Source: Dehalococcoidia bacterium
Lineage (GTDB): Bacteria > Chloroflexota > Dehalococcoidia > Lucifugimonadales > JAGWBF01
Reading direction: 5' to 3'
Assembly: GCA_021296015.1 (NCBI GenBank)
Contig: JAGWBG010000052.1
Coordinates: 1-10,661, forward strand
DNA length: 10,661 nt
The notes under the pieces were generated by a model. That model was not told the DNA's origin, ran no database searches, and worked only from the letters and a program-made list of their open reading frames with translations. Shown here in pieces: positions 1 through 6,997 of the stretch. Made by a program: the position numbers and the translations under genes. Each line of letters begins with the position of its first letter. Position 1 is the stretch's first letter.

Positions 1-1
1 G

Positions 2-394
2 GCGCTAAGGTGGCTTCAGGTCCATGTCAGCGGCTCGCCGGTGGTGCTGGAGGCCCACCACGAGCAGTATCACTGGAGCTCCCGGATAGCCAACTACACC
101 GGCCTCCCCACTGTCCTCGGCTGGCCGTGGCACCAGATTCAGCAGCGTATGAGGTACGACTATGCCGTGCGGGACCGAATCTCTGACGTGGAGGAGATGT
201 ATTCTACATCCGACGTGGGCCGGGCGCTGGAATTACTGAGGCAGTACGAGGTGGAATACGTGGTGGTGGGACAGCTGGAGCGTGCCTACTATACCCAGCG
301 GGGACTTGGGAAATTCGACAAGATGGTCGCGGACGGTCTGGCGAGGGTCGCATACGCAAACGAAGGCGTACAGATTTACCGGGGCTTGTGGTAA
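2..394 (+). CDS. DUF2298 (YYY) membrane protein, C-terminal end, partial
   Basis: Only the last 130 residues are present; the frame is open from base 2 to a TAA at 392-394, so the true start lies upstream of the window. The visible part contains a run resembling YTGLPTVLGW-WHQ-QQR, followed by a soluble tail with a VEYVVVG-LER-YY segment, a GL-KF segment and a final VQIYRG. This arrangement matches the C-terminal ends of the large multi-pass DUF2298 proteins common in Chloroflexota, whose domain contains a recurring YYY signature. Their biochemical role is unsettled; a glycosyltransferase-like role has been suggested for related membrane proteins. No membrane segment falls in this fragment. 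A GTG at 41 could be read as a start, but homologous-looking residues (LRWLQVHVSGSP) precede it, so it is internal. No obvious terminator hairpin follows. Codons are GC-rich, in contrast with the next two genes. Confidence 0.78.
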   Translation, partial: ALRWLQVHVSGSPVVLEAHHEQYHWSSRIANYTGLPTVLGWPWHQIQQRMRYDYAVRDRISDVEEMYSTSDVGRALELLRQYEVEYVVVGQLERAYYTQRGLGKFDKMVADGLARVAYANEGVQIYRGLW

Positions 395-462
395 AATGAG
401 CCCGGTATTGCTATACACTAGTCTTTGTTCCTCTATACCATGAGACCGAGGAATCCTAACAT

Positions 463-1413
463 ATGAATCTGTTTGAGACTGTTCTTAGCGTCCCAGCCGA
501 AGATATAGAAATTGAGCTTAGAGGATTCAGTCCTGTTCCGTGGTCTGCATTCTTTCTAAACCCCCGCCGATTGCGTGGGAGTGATTTCTTAATGCGGTGG
601 TCCCAAGGGGTCTGGAGCGAAGAGCGTATCATTCAAGCAGTTAATGAGACAAATACGTACCTAGCTTTGCCTTATGGGCCCAGTGGGGTTGCACCTACCA
701 ACGATGTACGGGCATTTGAGCTTTACTTCGACCGATTAGAGCAGGCGGGTCTTGGCAAACTCAAACGTCCTGATTTGTTAATCTTCCGAAAGTCTGATGA
801 AGCATACATCCGTGAGATTATACACAAACTTGGAGGTATCCAAGAACTTCCTTTCACTCCTGAAGAAGATTCAGGTATCACTGAATTGCTTTCAAAGGCT
901 GTTTTAGCTATAGAATGTGAAAATAGCCTATGGAGAGCCCAACAAATGCCAGATTATGGCTCGGAACTGAGGCCACAAAAGAGACTGGGCGGACAGCTTG
1001 GGTTGAAAAAGTCGGCAGTTTTGCCCACTGTCATAGTAAAAGAAGAGGATCACATTCCTCTAAAAACATGGCAAGAGCGGAATGGAATAAACATTCATAT
1101 TTGGCATGTATTTTATGATATGGCTTTTGGAATCGCTTTAGATACCCTAGAACATCTGATACCTAGTAGAATGATAGAGCCCACAGAGCAGGTTTTTCAA
1201 GCTCCAGGTGGAGCCACTACCAGAAAAATCATCTACAAGATTTATTACCACTATGCCTACCCCGTTGGCAGTGCGAGTGAGGACCCGGAACTCGTTGCCA
1301 ATTACATCACAGACAAGAATGGTCATATATTACCTTATGTACGATTTGAAGGGGGGAGTTTGACGCTTAGCCAGGAAGCATTGCAATTCCTAGATTACAC
1401 AGCTAACAACTAG
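463..1413 (+). CDS. Type II restriction endonuclease, AccI-like
   Basis: A 316-residue protein encoded directly before an adenine DNA methyltransferase on the same strand, which makes a type II restriction endonuclease the best reading. The likely active site is PD-(D/E)XK-like: P103-D104 in KRPDLLIF, then a hydrophobic strand leading to E151-C-E153 (LAIECENSLW). The third position is Glu instead of Lys, as in BamHI (ESE). A basic segment, RPQKRLGGQLGLKKS at about 170-184, follows and could contact DNA. The overall pattern (ECENSLW, then LPTVIVKEED, then IHIWHVF) resembles the AccI family (target GTMKAC) as I remember it, but I could not align it. No signal peptide or membrane segment is seen; the protein should be cytoplasmic. 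The ATG at 463 has only a weak GAGGA-like ribosome site about 10 bases upstream. Codons are markedly more A/T-ending than in flanking genes, suggesting acquisition. The endonuclease assignment is fairly firm, the AccI subfamily less so. Confidence 0.7.
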   Translation: MNLFETVLSVPAEDIEIELRGFSPVPWSAFFLNPRRLRGSDFLMRWSQGVWSEERIIQAVNETNTYLALPYGPSGVAPTNDVRAFELYFDRLEQAGLGKLKRPDLLIFRKSDEAYIREIIHKLGGIQELPFTPEEDSGITELLSKAVLAIECENSLWRAQQMPDYGSELRPQKRLGGQLGLKKSAVLPTVIVKEEDHIPLKTWQERNGINIHIWHVFYDMAFGIALDTLEHLIPSRMIEPTEQVFQAPGGATTRKIIYKIYYHYAYPVGSASEDPELVANYITDKNGHILPYVRFEGGSLTLSQEALQFLDYTANN

Positions 1414-1433
1414 AGATCCTGATAGATATAGAG

Positions 1434-2984
1434 ATGGTAAGACATCAACAGAAACTTCCTATGTCCGGCCCTGCCAGGGAAGCTCTCAGAGAAAAGGGGC
1501 AGTTTTGGACGCCAGATTGGGTGGCCGAGGCTATGGTATCATACGTAGTTGGCGGTGGTGCTGATCATGTATTTGATCCTGCAGTAGGGGCAGGTGCATT
1601 TTTCAGCGCTACTAAGGCCATATCTAATGAAATCGGGTGCAAGGTTCGATTCTCAGGCACAGAGCTAGACCCCAACTCATTAGAAAAGGCTCGGCTAAAT
1701 GGGTTATTGGAGAGCGATCTTGCTCACGTTGAGATAACTGACTTCGTCCTACATCCGCCGACAAGGCCATTCAAGGCTATAGTAGCTAATCCACCTTACA
1801 TCCGACACCACCGTTTGTCCGAGCATGTCAAAGCAGAACTCAAAAAGCTTGGTACTGCCATTATTGGTAAACCCCTTGATGGTCGTGCTGGACTCCACAT
1901 ATATTTTTTGCTTCGTGCTCTACAATTGCTGGCCCCTGATGGCAGACTAGCGTTCATAATGCCGGCTGACACTTGCGAAGGGGTCTTTGCGCCAGCTTTA
2001 TGGAGTTGGGTCACTAAAAATTACCGACTAGATGCGGTAATAACTTTCACCCCTGAAGGCTCCCCATTTCCTCAGGTGGATACTAACCCCATCATCTTGA
2101 TGATTAGAAAATCAAACCCAGACCAGCATTTCTTCTGGCTTAAGTGTCACAAAGGCCAAGCCGGGCAGATTAAGAGACTAGTGACTTCAGGATTTGAAAG
2201 GAAGCCTGGCGACACGATTCTAGTTTGCCAACGCCGGTTATCAGATAGTTTAAGCACTGGGCTATCGAGAGAACCTTCTGGGATTAAATCTACCGATCCG
2301 GTCTTGGGGAATTTTGCTAGTGTACTACGAGGTATTGCTACTGGTGCCAATGATTTCTTTTTCCTTACCGACAGACAAGCTTCTGATTGGGGAATACCTG
2401 ACGAGTTTCTAATTCCTGCGATCGGACGCACACGTGATGTAGTTGGCGATGAAATTAGCCCCGAAACCATCCATACTCTTGAATCCAAAGGTAGACCGAC
2501 CCTGCTCTTTTCGCCGGATAGCCGACCTATAAATGGATTCCCGCCCGCTGTGCGTGAATACTTGAAGCGCGGAGAAACGATTGGATTTCATAAAAGACCT
2601 CTCATAGCTACAAGGGACCCTTGGTACAAGATGGAGGTAAGAACTGCCCCTCCAATCTTATTTGCTTATCTTGGTCGTCGTAACACTAGATTTATACGTA
2701 ACCGCGCTGGGGTGGTGCCATTGACAGGGTTCCTTTGTGTGTATCCACATAACGAAGACCCTCTTTTCATTGACAGATTGTGGAGAGTCCTTCAACATCC
2801 TGAAACAGTAGCTAACTTATCATTGGTAGGGAAATCTTACGGTGCCGGGGCTATCAAGGTAGAGCCTCGTGCACTGGAAAGGTTACCTTTTCCAGCAGAT
2901 ATTGTGTTACGCGCCGGACTGCAACGCGCGGCAAGGGGTGAACAGTTGCGTCTTACAATGGAGAGAAGGGCACAGTGGATGTGA
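1434..2984 (+). CDS. Gamma-type N6-adenine DNA methyltransferase of the R-M pair
   Basis: A 516-residue modification enzyme that would transfer a methyl group from S-adenosylmethionine to N6 of adenine in the target of the upstream endonuclease. The order of motifs is X-I-II-IV: motif X GQFWTP at 22-27, motif I VFDPAVGAGAFF at 46-57 (SAM pocket), acidic loop GTELDP at 75-80, catalytic NPPY at 119-122, and a post-catalytic strand LAPDGRLAFIMP near 166-177. This is the gamma class, as in M.TaqI, M.HincII and M.AccI. The long C-terminal part should carry target recognition. It begins 20 bases after the endonuclease stop, so the two are probably co-transcribed. The ATG at 1434 lacks a clear ribosome site; an in-frame ATG at 1461 is an alternative that keeps motif X. 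Codon use is AT-shifted like the endonuclease, so the pair probably moved together. No controller-protein gene is seen. Confidence 0.9.
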   Translation: MVRHQQKLPMSGPAREALREKGQFWTPDWVAEAMVSYVVGGGADHVFDPAVGAGAFFSATKAISNEIGCKVRFSGTELDPNSLEKARLNGLLESDLAHVEITDFVLHPPTRPFKAIVANPPYIRHHRLSEHVKAELKKLGTAIIGKPLDGRAGLHIYFLLRALQLLAPDGRLAFIMPADTCEGVFAPALWSWVTKNYRLDAVITFTPEGSPFPQVDTNPIILMIRKSNPDQHFFWLKCHKGQAGQIKRLVTSGFERKPGDTILVCQRRLSDSLSTGLSREPSGIKSTDPVLGNFASVLRGIATGANDFFFLTDRQASDWGIPDEFLIPAIGRTRDVVGDEISPETIHTLESKGRPTLLFSPDSRPINGFPPAVREYLKRGETIGFHKRPLIATRDPWYKMEVRTAPPILFAYLGRRNTRFIRNRAGVVPLTGFLCVYPHNEDPLFIDRLWRVLQHPETVANLSLVGKSYGAGAIKVEPRALERLPFPADIVLRAGLQRAARGEQLRLTMERRAQWM

Positions 2985-3095
2985 ATAACAACGAAACGCC
3001 CTTACCCCTTGCAGTAACACAGGCGTTGGATACGACTCGTATTGTCTCGTATTGTAATGAATCCTTATCGGTTTATATTCTAAAGGAGGACTAAC
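2985..3095 (+). promoter_or_regulatory. Intergenic region: putative promoter with 10-bp tandem repeat
   Basis: This 111-base gap separates the R-M cassette from the flavin oxidoreductase pair. It contains a perfect tandem repeat of CTCGTATTGT (3036-3045 and 3046-3055), one helical turn each. A possible sigma-70 promoter overlaps it: TTGGAT at 3026-3031 and TATTGT at 3050-3055, 18 bases apart. A weak inverted repeat, AACGCC at 2995-3000 with GGCGTT at 3022-3027, has no T-run and is not a convincing terminator. A strong Shine-Dalgarno sequence, AAAGGAGGA at 3082-3090, lies 5 bases before the ATG at 3096. The repeat is seen directly; the promoter and any regulator binding are inferred. Confidence 0.5.
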
Positions 3096-4289
3096 ATGAT
3101 AGATAAATTCTCTGTGCTGTACGTGGGCCAGATTGACCTGGAGAACATCGGCAGGGAGGGCACGCCCGCCGATGAGCGGCGGTATCCCAACGAGCGTCTG
3201 GTAGAGGCCTTGGACAATGCCACCCAACTGGCCAAGCTCCTGGACGAGCAGGGCTTTTATGCCATGTGGACTGCCGAGCACCATTTTCAGAGAGAGGGAT
3301 ACGAGTGCCTGCCCAACCTCATCCTGTTGGGGACCTATCTGGCTTCCCAGACCAAGAGCCTCAAGTTCGGTTCCGCCTTCAACATCGTCCCAATGTGGCA
3401 CCCCCTTCGGATTGCCGAGGACTACGCCATGGCCGACATCCTGACTGGAGGGCGGGTGATTTTTGGTGTGGGCCGGGGGTATCACTCCAGGGAGGTGGAA
3501 TCCTTCGGTGCCCCGGTCATTGACAACGATGCCAACAGAGAGTTGTTCGAGGAGCAGATAGAGGTTATTCTGAAGGCCTTCAACGAGGAGTCCTTCTCCC
3601 ACCAAGGGAAGCATTATACCATCCCGCCCCAGGTCCCCTACCGGGGTTACGATTTGAAGGAAATTACCCTGGTTCCCAGGCCCGTCAACCGCCCCGTGGA
3701 AATCTGGCAGCCCATAGCCAGCGGCAGGACCCTGGAGTACCTGGTCAGCAAAGGCTTCAAGGCTATGCTGGCGCTGACGGGGGAGAAGCTGGTGGACAAG
3801 CTCTTCCACGATTATCGAGATATGTCCGCCAGGTACGGGCGCGACCTCCAACTGGGCGAGGACATGTCCCTGAGCGTGGGATTCTACCTGGCGGATACCA
3901 AGGAAGAGGCGGTCCGCAGGATCCGGGACAGCCACGACGAGCGCTACAAGTGGTTCGCTCCCTTCGGCTTCGTCCGCTATTCCGACGAGAACGGCCGCCC
4001 CTGGGGTACGCCCGGCGCTCCCACCCGGATTCCCTACATAGAGGACGGTGTGGCCCAGAACGCCTGGATATGCGGGCCTCCCGACCATTTCATCAGTTTT
4101 CTCAAGGAGATGGAGGAGAAGTACCCCGGCCTGGACCAGATTGTCCTTCACTGGCCCGAAGGCACACCCTGGCGGGAGTACAAGGAGCAGATTGAGATAT
4201 TTACCCGGGAGGTTATGCCCCACTTCCGACCCTCCGCCAAGTCCGCCCCCTCCGTAGCCACCGGCGCCGGCGAGGACGGCTCAGCGTAA
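3096..4289 (+). CDS. Luciferase-like (LLM class) flavin-dependent oxidoreductase, first of pair
   Basis: A 397-residue cytoplasmic enzyme of the bacterial luciferase-like fold (TIM barrel, PF00296 type), using reduced FMN or F420; substrate unknown. Visible landmarks are the TAEHHF segment at 59-64, a barrel-core stretch WHPLRIAEDYAMADILTGG at 101-119 leading to GRVIFGVGRGY at 119-129, and RPVEIWQPIASG at 199-210. It is longer than typical 330-350 residue members, with extra sequence in the second half (GRPWGTPGAPTR near 310) and a low-complexity Ser/Ala/Pro tail. The start is well supported: an AAAGGAGGA ribosome site sits 5 bases upstream of the ATG. It precedes a second family member by 5 bases, implying an operon. 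SAR202 bacteria carry many such paralogues, proposed to oxidise recalcitrant organic matter; whether this one does so is not shown. F420 versus FMN dependence cannot be decided by eye. Confidence 0.88.
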   Translation: MIDKFSVLYVGQIDLENIGREGTPADERRYPNERLVEALDNATQLAKLLDEQGFYAMWTAEHHFQREGYECLPNLILLGTYLASQTKSLKFGSAFNIVPMWHPLRIAEDYAMADILTGGRVIFGVGRGYHSREVESFGAPVIDNDANRELFEEQIEVILKAFNEESFSHQGKHYTIPPQVPYRGYDLKEITLVPRPVNRPVEIWQPIASGRTLEYLVSKGFKAMLALTGEKLVDKLFHDYRDMSARYGRDLQLGEDMSLSVGFYLADTKEEAVRRIRDSHDERYKWFAPFGFVRYSDENGRPWGTPGAPTRIPYIEDGVAQNAWICGPPDHFISFLKEMEEKYPGLDQIVLHWPEGTPWREYKEQIEIFTREVMPHFRPSAKSAPSVATGAGEDGSA

Positions 4290-4294
4290 TAGCT

Positions 4295-5266
4295 ATGGTT
4301 GAGTCCTACGCTACAGCGCACAAGTCGGAGCTTCACTTTGGGGCCGTGCTCGGTCTGGGGGTCGAGGAGACGGCTGCCGAGGCACGCTGGCTGGAGGAGC
4401 TGGGCTATGAGTACGTGGGGTCGGGGGAGCATTTCATGCGGGGTAATCCCCCCGGGCCGTCCAGCGCCGTGCTGCCCGTTCTGGCCGTAGCCGCAGGGGC
4501 CACCATCAGAATACGCCTTCTCTCCTCGGTGGTGCTTATCCCTTTCTATCATCCCACCATCCTGGCAAAGCTCACCTCTACTCTGGACATTGCCTCCGGT
4601 GGCCGCCTCATGCTGGGGATAGGGGTGGGTGGCGAATACCCGGTGGAGTTTCAGGCCGCAGGAATATCCGTCAGGCAGAGGGGAGGCAGGGCCGACGAGT
4701 GCCTTGAGGCGCTGAAACGGCTCTGGACCCAGGAGCACGTGGACTACCAGGGCCGCTACTACAAGCTCGACGACGTGACCATCGTGCCACCACCTGCCCA
4801 GCAGCCCCATCCCCCCATTTGGGTGGCCGGGCGACGTGATGCCGCCATGCGCCGTGCGGTCCGCTACGGAGACAGCTGGTTCCCCTACCTCTACAGCCCG
4901 GAGAGATACCGGGACAGCGTGGATAAGATAAACGCCTTCGCCGCCGAGGAGGGTCGGGACCTTTCCGGTTTTCAGTGGGCCAACTTCCAGTTCATGTCCA
5001 TCTATGACACCAGGGAGGAGGCGGCCCGTGTGGCGGCCCACTCCCTGGGAATTCAGTACCAGTATTCCGGTGACTTCATGGATATTGTTGGGCGGTACTG
5101 CGTCCTTGGCCCAGTGGAGGAGTGCGTGCGCCGCCTGGAAGAATACGTGGAGGCCGGAGCGAGACATTTCCTCTTTAGCTGGGCCTGCCCGCCGGAAGAC
5201 CGCGCCAGGCATATAGAAACTGTAGCCAACGAGATTATCCCCCGCCTCCGGTCCCTCTCCCACTGA
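4295..5266 (+). CDS. Luciferase-like (LLM class) flavin/F420-dependent oxidoreductase, second of pair
   Basis: A 323-residue member of the same fold but clearly a different subfamily from its upstream neighbour. Features: GLGVEETAAEARWLEELGYE at 20-39 (first helix of the barrel), GSGEHF at 42-47, the signature HPTILAKLTSTLDIASGG at 86-103 followed by RLMLGIGVGGEY, and HPPIWVAGR at 172-180 before a segment for cofactor phosphate binding. This layout is the one seen in F420-dependent LLM oxidoreductases, so F420 is somewhat favoured. The ATG at 4295 follows the previous stop by 5 bases with no strong ribosome site (only GAGGACGG further upstream, inside the previous gene), so translational coupling is likely. 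Together the two may act on successive intermediates or form unlike subunits as in LuxA/LuxB; neither is demonstrated. A short inverted repeat covers the stop codon. Confidence 0.87.
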   Translation: MVESYATAHKSELHFGAVLGLGVEETAAEARWLEELGYEYVGSGEHFMRGNPPGPSSAVLPVLAVAAGATIRIRLLSSVVLIPFYHPTILAKLTSTLDIASGGRLMLGIGVGGEYPVEFQAAGISVRQRGGRADECLEALKRLWTQEHVDYQGRYYKLDDVTIVPPPAQQPHPPIWVAGRRDAAMRRAVRYGDSWFPYLYSPERYRDSVDKINAFAAEEGRDLSGFQWANFQFMSIYDTREEAARVAAHSLGIQYQYSGDFMDIVGRYCVLGPVEECVRRLEEYVEAGARHFLFSWACPPEDRARHIETVANEIIPRLRSLSH

Positions 5267-5272
5267 GAGAGG
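5254..5272. repeat. Short inverted repeat over the stop codon
   Basis: CCTCTC at 5254-5259 pairs with GAGAGG at 5267-5272 around a 7-base loop that includes the TGA of the second oxidoreductase. No T-run follows, so a classical intrinsic terminator is not supported. It could slow 3' exonucleases or be the edge of a dispersed CCTCTC/GAGAGG repeat of the kind common in intergenic DNA. Confidence 0.4.
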
Positions 5273-5324
5273 TAGCGCTGTCCCCCTGCTCCAATCCCCA
5301 TCTCTCCACCGCGAGTCTTAGACC

Positions 5325-5367
5325 CGTCATTCCAGCCCCCTCTCGTCATTCCGGCCTTCGCCGGAAT
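5325..5367. repeat. REP-like palindromic element with a partial upstream copy
   Basis: ATTCCGGC at 5348-5355 and GCCGGAAT at 5360-5367 form a perfect 8-bp stem with a CTTC loop. The stem lies within a CGTCATTCCGGCC unit (5344-5356), which has a partial copy, CGTCATTCCAGCC, at 5325-5337 with one mismatch. This GTCATTCCGG-type palindrome is a widespread bacterial intergenic repeat, often seen mistranslated as an IPA-AGMT-like peptide; the complementary strand here encodes exactly such a string (FRIPAKAGMT). It lies between two transcription units, the usual place for such elements, and has no T-run to act as an intrinsic terminator. Confidence 0.7.
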
Positions 5368-5395
5368 CCTGAAAAAGGGGCGTGGACGCTTGCGC

Positions 5396-5424
5396 TTGAC
5401 TTGCCTGCAAGGGGTTAGTAATAT
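5396..5424 (+). promoter_or_regulatory. Near-consensus sigma-70 promoter for hydrolase-comF
   Basis: TTGACT at 5396-5401 and TAATAT at 5419-5424 are separated by exactly 17 bases: five of six matches to TTGACA, and a good -10 match (TAATAT against TATAAT). Transcription would start near 5431, leaving a leader of about 45 bases before the hydrolase ATG with its AAAAGGAGG ribosome site. It is the best promoter in the window by eye, suggesting strong or constitutive expression. It sits just after the REP-like element. Confidence 0.68.
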
Positions 5425-5475
5425 GACAGGCAAAGCACCGTGCGGAAACCCATGTTCTGAGCAAAAGGAGGCTCC

Positions 5476-6267
5476 ATGCTTGTACAGCGAGACCTTGAAG
5501 AGTTGGTTCCGACTCCAGAAGGCCGGATTCATTTTGTGAAATCCGGCAGCGGCCATCCCATAGTCCTTCTCCACCCAATGGGAACCTCCGACTGGGCCTG
5601 GCACACGGTGATGGAGCCTTTGGGCCAGCAATTCACCTGCTACGCTTTTGACATGTTGGGACACGGCCAGTCGGACGCACCCTGCGAGGGCTTTGCCATG
5701 CCCGACTGGGCGCGGTCTATGGACCATGCCATGCAAATTATGAACATCCACAGGGCACACATTGTGGGGAACTCTGTGGGGGCCGTGCTGGCGACGGAGT
5801 TGGCCGCTTCCTATCCCGATAGAGTGGACCGGCTGGTCCTGGTAGGTGCTCCCGTGTGGGACCCTCGCACCGCGCTTCAGCGTATCCAGGAAGGAGCGGC
5901 CGGCTATGACGCGAACAGTATGCCTGTACCACGCACTCTTGAGGAGGTAAGGGCCGCTACAACCTTCGTCAACCCCAAGCCCGAGTGGGTGGAGAAGACC
6001 AACGAGCTACGAGCACAGGCCGGAGTATGGGTACGCAAGACCATGGAGTCTCTGGCGTGGTACGACATCATGTCCCGACTGCCCCACATCAAGGCATCGG
6101 CAACCCTGGTGCTCTACGGGGAGCACGACCGCCTGAGAGACGGTGAGGACTTGCTTTACAACAACTTGCCCAATGCCTCCAAGGTGGTGCTGCCGGGGCT
6201 GGGACACCTGCCTCAGGTTGAGGACCCGGAGGCCTTCGTCTCGGCCGTGGTGCCCTTCTTGTCGTAA
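5476..6267 (+). CDS. Alpha/beta hydrolase
   Basis: A 263-residue single-domain alpha/beta hydrolase, cytoplasmic, with a complete catalytic set: oxyanion-hole HPMG at 33-36, nucleophile elbow GNSVG with Ser100, acid Asp218 in YGEHD, and His244 in LGH. The DMLGHGQSD segment at 59-67 is typical of the family. A helical cap lies at about 130-200. Such enzymes cleave esters, lactones, C-C bonds of ring-fission products or epoxides; nothing here fixes the substrate. The ATG at 5476 is supported by AAAAGGAGG at 5463-5471, four bases upstream, and by a strong promoter at 5396-5424. It is followed after 4 bases by a comF-like gene. The nearness of two flavin oxidoreductases makes a role in oxidised organic compound breakdown plausible, but it has its own promoter. 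Confidence 0.9.
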   Translation: MLVQRDLEELVPTPEGRIHFVKSGSGHPIVLLHPMGTSDWAWHTVMEPLGQQFTCYAFDMLGHGQSDAPCEGFAMPDWARSMDHAMQIMNIHRAHIVGNSVGAVLATELAASYPDRVDRLVLVGAPVWDPRTALQRIQEGAAGYDANSMPVPRTLEEVRAATTFVNPKPEWVEKTNELRAQAGVWVRKTMESLAWYDIMSRLPHIKASATLVLYGEHDRLRDGEDLLYNNLPNASKVVLPGLGHLPQVEDPEAFVSAVVPFLS

Positions 6268-6271
6268 GGGT

Positions 6272-6997
6272 ATGAAAAACCCCCTGGTGCGCCTTGGATT
6301 ATCCGCACTGGACGTACTGTTTCCTCCCCAGTGTGCCGGATGCGGCAAGCACGGGAGCTTTCTATGTCCCGCTTGCGAATCCGGCCTGCCTCATCTGGTA
6401 CATCCCTACTGCGAGGCGTGCGCACAACCGGTCCCAACTGGCAGCCCGGGTCTGTGCGGGCTGTGTGCCGCCAGACCCCTTGCCGTAGACGGCATTAGAG
6501 CGCCTTTCCTTATGGAAGGGACCGTGCGAGAGGCTATCCACAGCCTGAAATACCGGAATCTCAAGGCTGCTGCCCCCATCCTTGGGCAGCTTCTGGCCCG
6601 GTACATGGAGTCAGCTACCGTGCCCGGGGCTATCCTCGTGCCCGTGCCCCTCCACAAGATACGCCTCCGGGACAGGGGCTATAACCAATCGGAGCTGCTG
6701 GCAAAAGAGGTGGGCAAGAGGATGTGTCTGCCCGTGATGGATGCCCTTATAATACGCACCAGGAACACGCCTCCCCAGGTCTCCCTGTCGCTGGAAGAGC
6801 GGATGCGTAACGTGGAGGGGAGCTTTGCTTGTGTGGGCAATGCCCAGGGGCAGAGGTTCATTGTGGTGGACGACGTGGTGACTACGGGGAGCACCGTTTC
6901 GGCCTGCGCCGCCGTCCTCAAGGCAGAGGGCGCTGAGTCCGTTTGGGGCCTGGCCCTGGCGCGGCAGGGGATTGGCCCCCCTGACGAGAGCCTATGA
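6272..6997 (+). CDS. comF: ComF family amidophosphoribosyltransferase-like protein
   Basis: A 241-residue ComF-type protein. The N-terminus has zinc-binding cysteine pairs: C21-x-x-C24, C32-x-x-C35, C47-x-x-C50 and C62-x-x-C65. The C-terminal two thirds is a phosphoribosyltransferase domain with VPVPLHKIRLRDRGYNQSE at 123-141 and the PRPP loop FIVVDDVVTTGST at 196-208. In naturally competent bacteria ComF helps DNA uptake or recombination, but homologues occur widely in bacteria with no known competence, and its reaction is uncertain. I chose the ATG at 6272, which gives the normal family N-terminus 4 bases after the hydrolase stop; the frame stays open upstream inside the hydrolase gene, but that part does not look coding. 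There is no good ribosome site, so coupling to the hydrolase is likely. The stop overlaps the end of the opposite-strand oxidase gene. Confidence 0.9.
   Translation: MKNPLVRLGLSALDVLFPPQCAGCGKHGSFLCPACESGLPHLVHPYCEACAQPVPTGSPGLCGLCAARPLAVDGIRAPFLMEGTVREAIHSLKYRNLKAAAPILGQLLARYMESATVPGAILVPVPLHKIRLRDRGYNQSELLAKEVGKRMCLPVMDALIIRTRNTPPQVSLSLEERMRNVEGSFACVGNAQGQRFIVVDDVVTTGSTVSACAAVLKAEGAESVWGLALARQGIGPPDESL

Noticed and set aside
1414..1433. Possible controller-protein gene for the R-M system
   Set aside because: Only 20 bases separate the two genes and the 68 bases before the endonuclease hold no open frame of useful length, so no C protein is encoded here.
3036..3055. Tandem repeat as the start of a CRISPR array
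   Set aside because: Two 10-bp units with no spacer between them and no cas gene nearby do not fit a CRISPR array.
2907..4223. 438-codon open frame on the - strand opposite the first oxidoreductase
   Set aside because: It lies fully antisense to a well-supported gene with a strong ribosome site, has no recognisable motifs, and is rich in Gly/Leu/Val as expected from the complement of GC-rich coding DNA.
4148..5263. 371-codon open frame on the - strand opposite the second oxidoreductase
   Set aside because: Antisense shadow of a family gene; no motif and no ribosome site.
5348..5367. Hairpin as a rho-independent terminator
   Set aside because: The stem is good but neither strand has a T-run after it.
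5423..5539. Small + strand open frame starting ATGACAGGC
   Set aside because: Its start lies inside the -10 box, upstream of the predicted transcript start, and it overlaps the hydrolase gene in another frame.
5053..5760. 235-codon - strand frame containing FRIPAKAGMT
   Set aside because: The peptide is the translation of the REP-like repeat and the rest is antisense to two genes; a known kind of false prediction.
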